Below are positions 63,453 through 64,000 of a DNA stretch of 64,000 nt, in pieces. Position numbers and translations under genes: made by a program. Source of the DNA: Akkermansia sp. N21116 (GTDB taxonomy: Bacteria > Verrucomicrobiota > Verrucomicrobiia > Verrucomicrobiales > Akkermansiaceae); contig NZ_CP139035.1 of NCBI RefSeq assembly GCF_029854705.2, forward strand, positions 1,984,001 through 2,048,000, in the 5' to 3' direction. Numbering within the stretch: position 1 is the first letter of the stretch; each line of letters starts with the position of its first letter. Under the pieces are notes generated by a model, which worked only from the letters and a program-made list of their open reading frames with translations, was not told where the DNA came from and searched no databases.

Positions 63453-64000
63453 TTAATGTCCCCAGCGTCTGGTAATGCCGCCGTAGGTTTCAATGCGGCG
63501 GTCACGGAAGAAAGGCCAGATGCGGCGGTGGTCTTCCAAGGCCTTCAGGTCGATGTTGGCATAGAGGATGGTTTCTTCGGAGACGGGAGCCTTGGCAATG
63601 ATTTGCCCGTAGAAGTCCGAGATGAAAGTTTGTCCCCAGAATTCGCTGTTGCCTTCGGTTCCGACGCGGTTGATGGCGCAGACATAGCATCCGTTGGCGA
63701 CGGCGTGGCCGCGCTGGACGGTTTCCCAGGCGCAGTGTTGTGCTTCGCCGAGCAAGGGTTTTTCTTCGGGGAGCCAGCCGATGGCGGTGGGGTAGAAGAG
63801 GATCTCGGCCCCTTCCAGAGCCGTCAGCCTGGCTGCTTCCGGGTACCACTGGTCCCAGCAGATCAGGACACCTATTGTTCCGAATTTCGTTTTGAATGCC
63901 TTGTAGCCCAGGTCGCCGGGCGTGAAGTAGAATTTTTCTTCGAATCCGGGGTCTTGCGGGATGTGCATTTTGCGGTACAGGCCGAGGAAGGAACCGTCTG
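63453..64000 (-). CDS. aguB: N-carbamoylputrescine amidase-like nitrilase (partial, 5' end outside window)
   Basis: A carbon-nitrogen hydrolase fragment. The nucleophile Cys lies in IGVLICWDQWYPEAARLTAL, and GDLGYKAFKTKFGTIGVLIC, RGHAVANGCYVCAINRVGTE and FWGQTFISDFYGQIIAKAP are as in AguB (EC 3.5.1.53), which makes putrescine from N-carbamoylputrescine. The coding frame continues through DGSFLGLYRKMHIPQDPG to the window edge, so the N-terminus, with the catalytic Glu and part of the Lys region, is not visible. Another omega-amidase is the alternative. Confidence 0.88.
   Translation of the reverse strand, partial: DGSFLGLYRKMHIPQDPGFEEKFYFTPGDLGYKAFKTKFGTIGVLICWDQWYPEAARLTALEGAEILFYPTAIGWLPEEKPLLGEAQHCAWETVQRGHAVANGCYVCAINRVGTEGNSEFWGQTFISDFYGQIIAKAPVSEETILYANIDLKALEDHRRIWPFFRDRRIETYGGITRRWGH

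Noticed and set aside
1-64000. CRISPR array, rRNA genes
   Set aside because: No regularly spaced direct repeats with spacers and no rRNA-like sequence were seen; the only RNA gene supported is the tRNA-Ala.

Overview
The window reads as a chromosomal segment of a Gram-negative gut-type bacterium, most likely Akkermansia or a close Verrucomicrobiota relative. That assignment is inferred from gene content (a secreted GH20 hexosaminidase, diaminopimelate dehydrogenase, FabD, PurD, GC-rich codon use) and was not tested by a database search. It has four parts.

(1) 1-7112: a left host edge (a partial PgeF/laccase-domain gene and a bacterial PH-domain gene), then a mobile-element scrapyard. The scrapyard holds a broken IS1182-type transposase, an arsenical-resistance operon on the minus strand (arsR, a thioredoxin-ArsF fusion, arsG-like and arsP-like permeases), two decayed copies of a PD-(D/E)XK nuclease gene flanking that operon as direct repeats, an inactivated IS481-type element with both terminal inverted repeats, and the 3' remnant of an IS110-family transposase. 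A short repeat in inverted orientation brackets the whole island.

(2) 7113-51855: a complete-looking prophage of about 44.7 kb, integrated in the 3' half of a tRNA-Ala(CGC) gene. The 82-bp attL (7113-7194) and attR (51774-51855) are exact direct repeats. From left to right it carries: a hicAB toxin-antitoxin pair and a secreted transglutaminase-like protein (probable lysogen-expressed cargo); a few regulators, including a SWIM zinc-finger membrane protein; a leftward repressor facing a rightward early operon across three matching operators; a tightly overlapping early operon (RusA, methylases, replisome organiser with an internal iteron array, DnaB helicase); two secreted cargo proteins; a three-gene minus-strand block; ParB-like genes; a lambda-type packaging and head module (Nu1, GpA, W, B, C, E); a P2-type contractile tail module (sheath, tube, frameshifted chaperone, tape measure, X, U-D, V, W, J, I); two related tail fibres with a glycosyltransferase between them; a lysis cassette; and the integrase.

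(3) 51887-64000: ordinary host chromosome with GH20 hexosaminidase, diaminopimelate dehydrogenase, fabD, a short-chain dehydrogenase, purD, a two-component system, a Nudix hydrolase, a lipoprotein, a XerD-like recombinase and a partial N-carbamoylputrescine amidase.

(4) Regulation: several promoters can be read directly. HicA and the phage repressor appear to be translated from leaderless or nearly leaderless mRNAs, and ArsR has only a very short leader. The tail assembly chaperone carries a textbook -1 slippery heptamer. No gene in the structural, replication or integration modules is visibly broken, so the prophage may be inducible. Function calls rest on motifs and synteny read by eye; no alignment or search was run.
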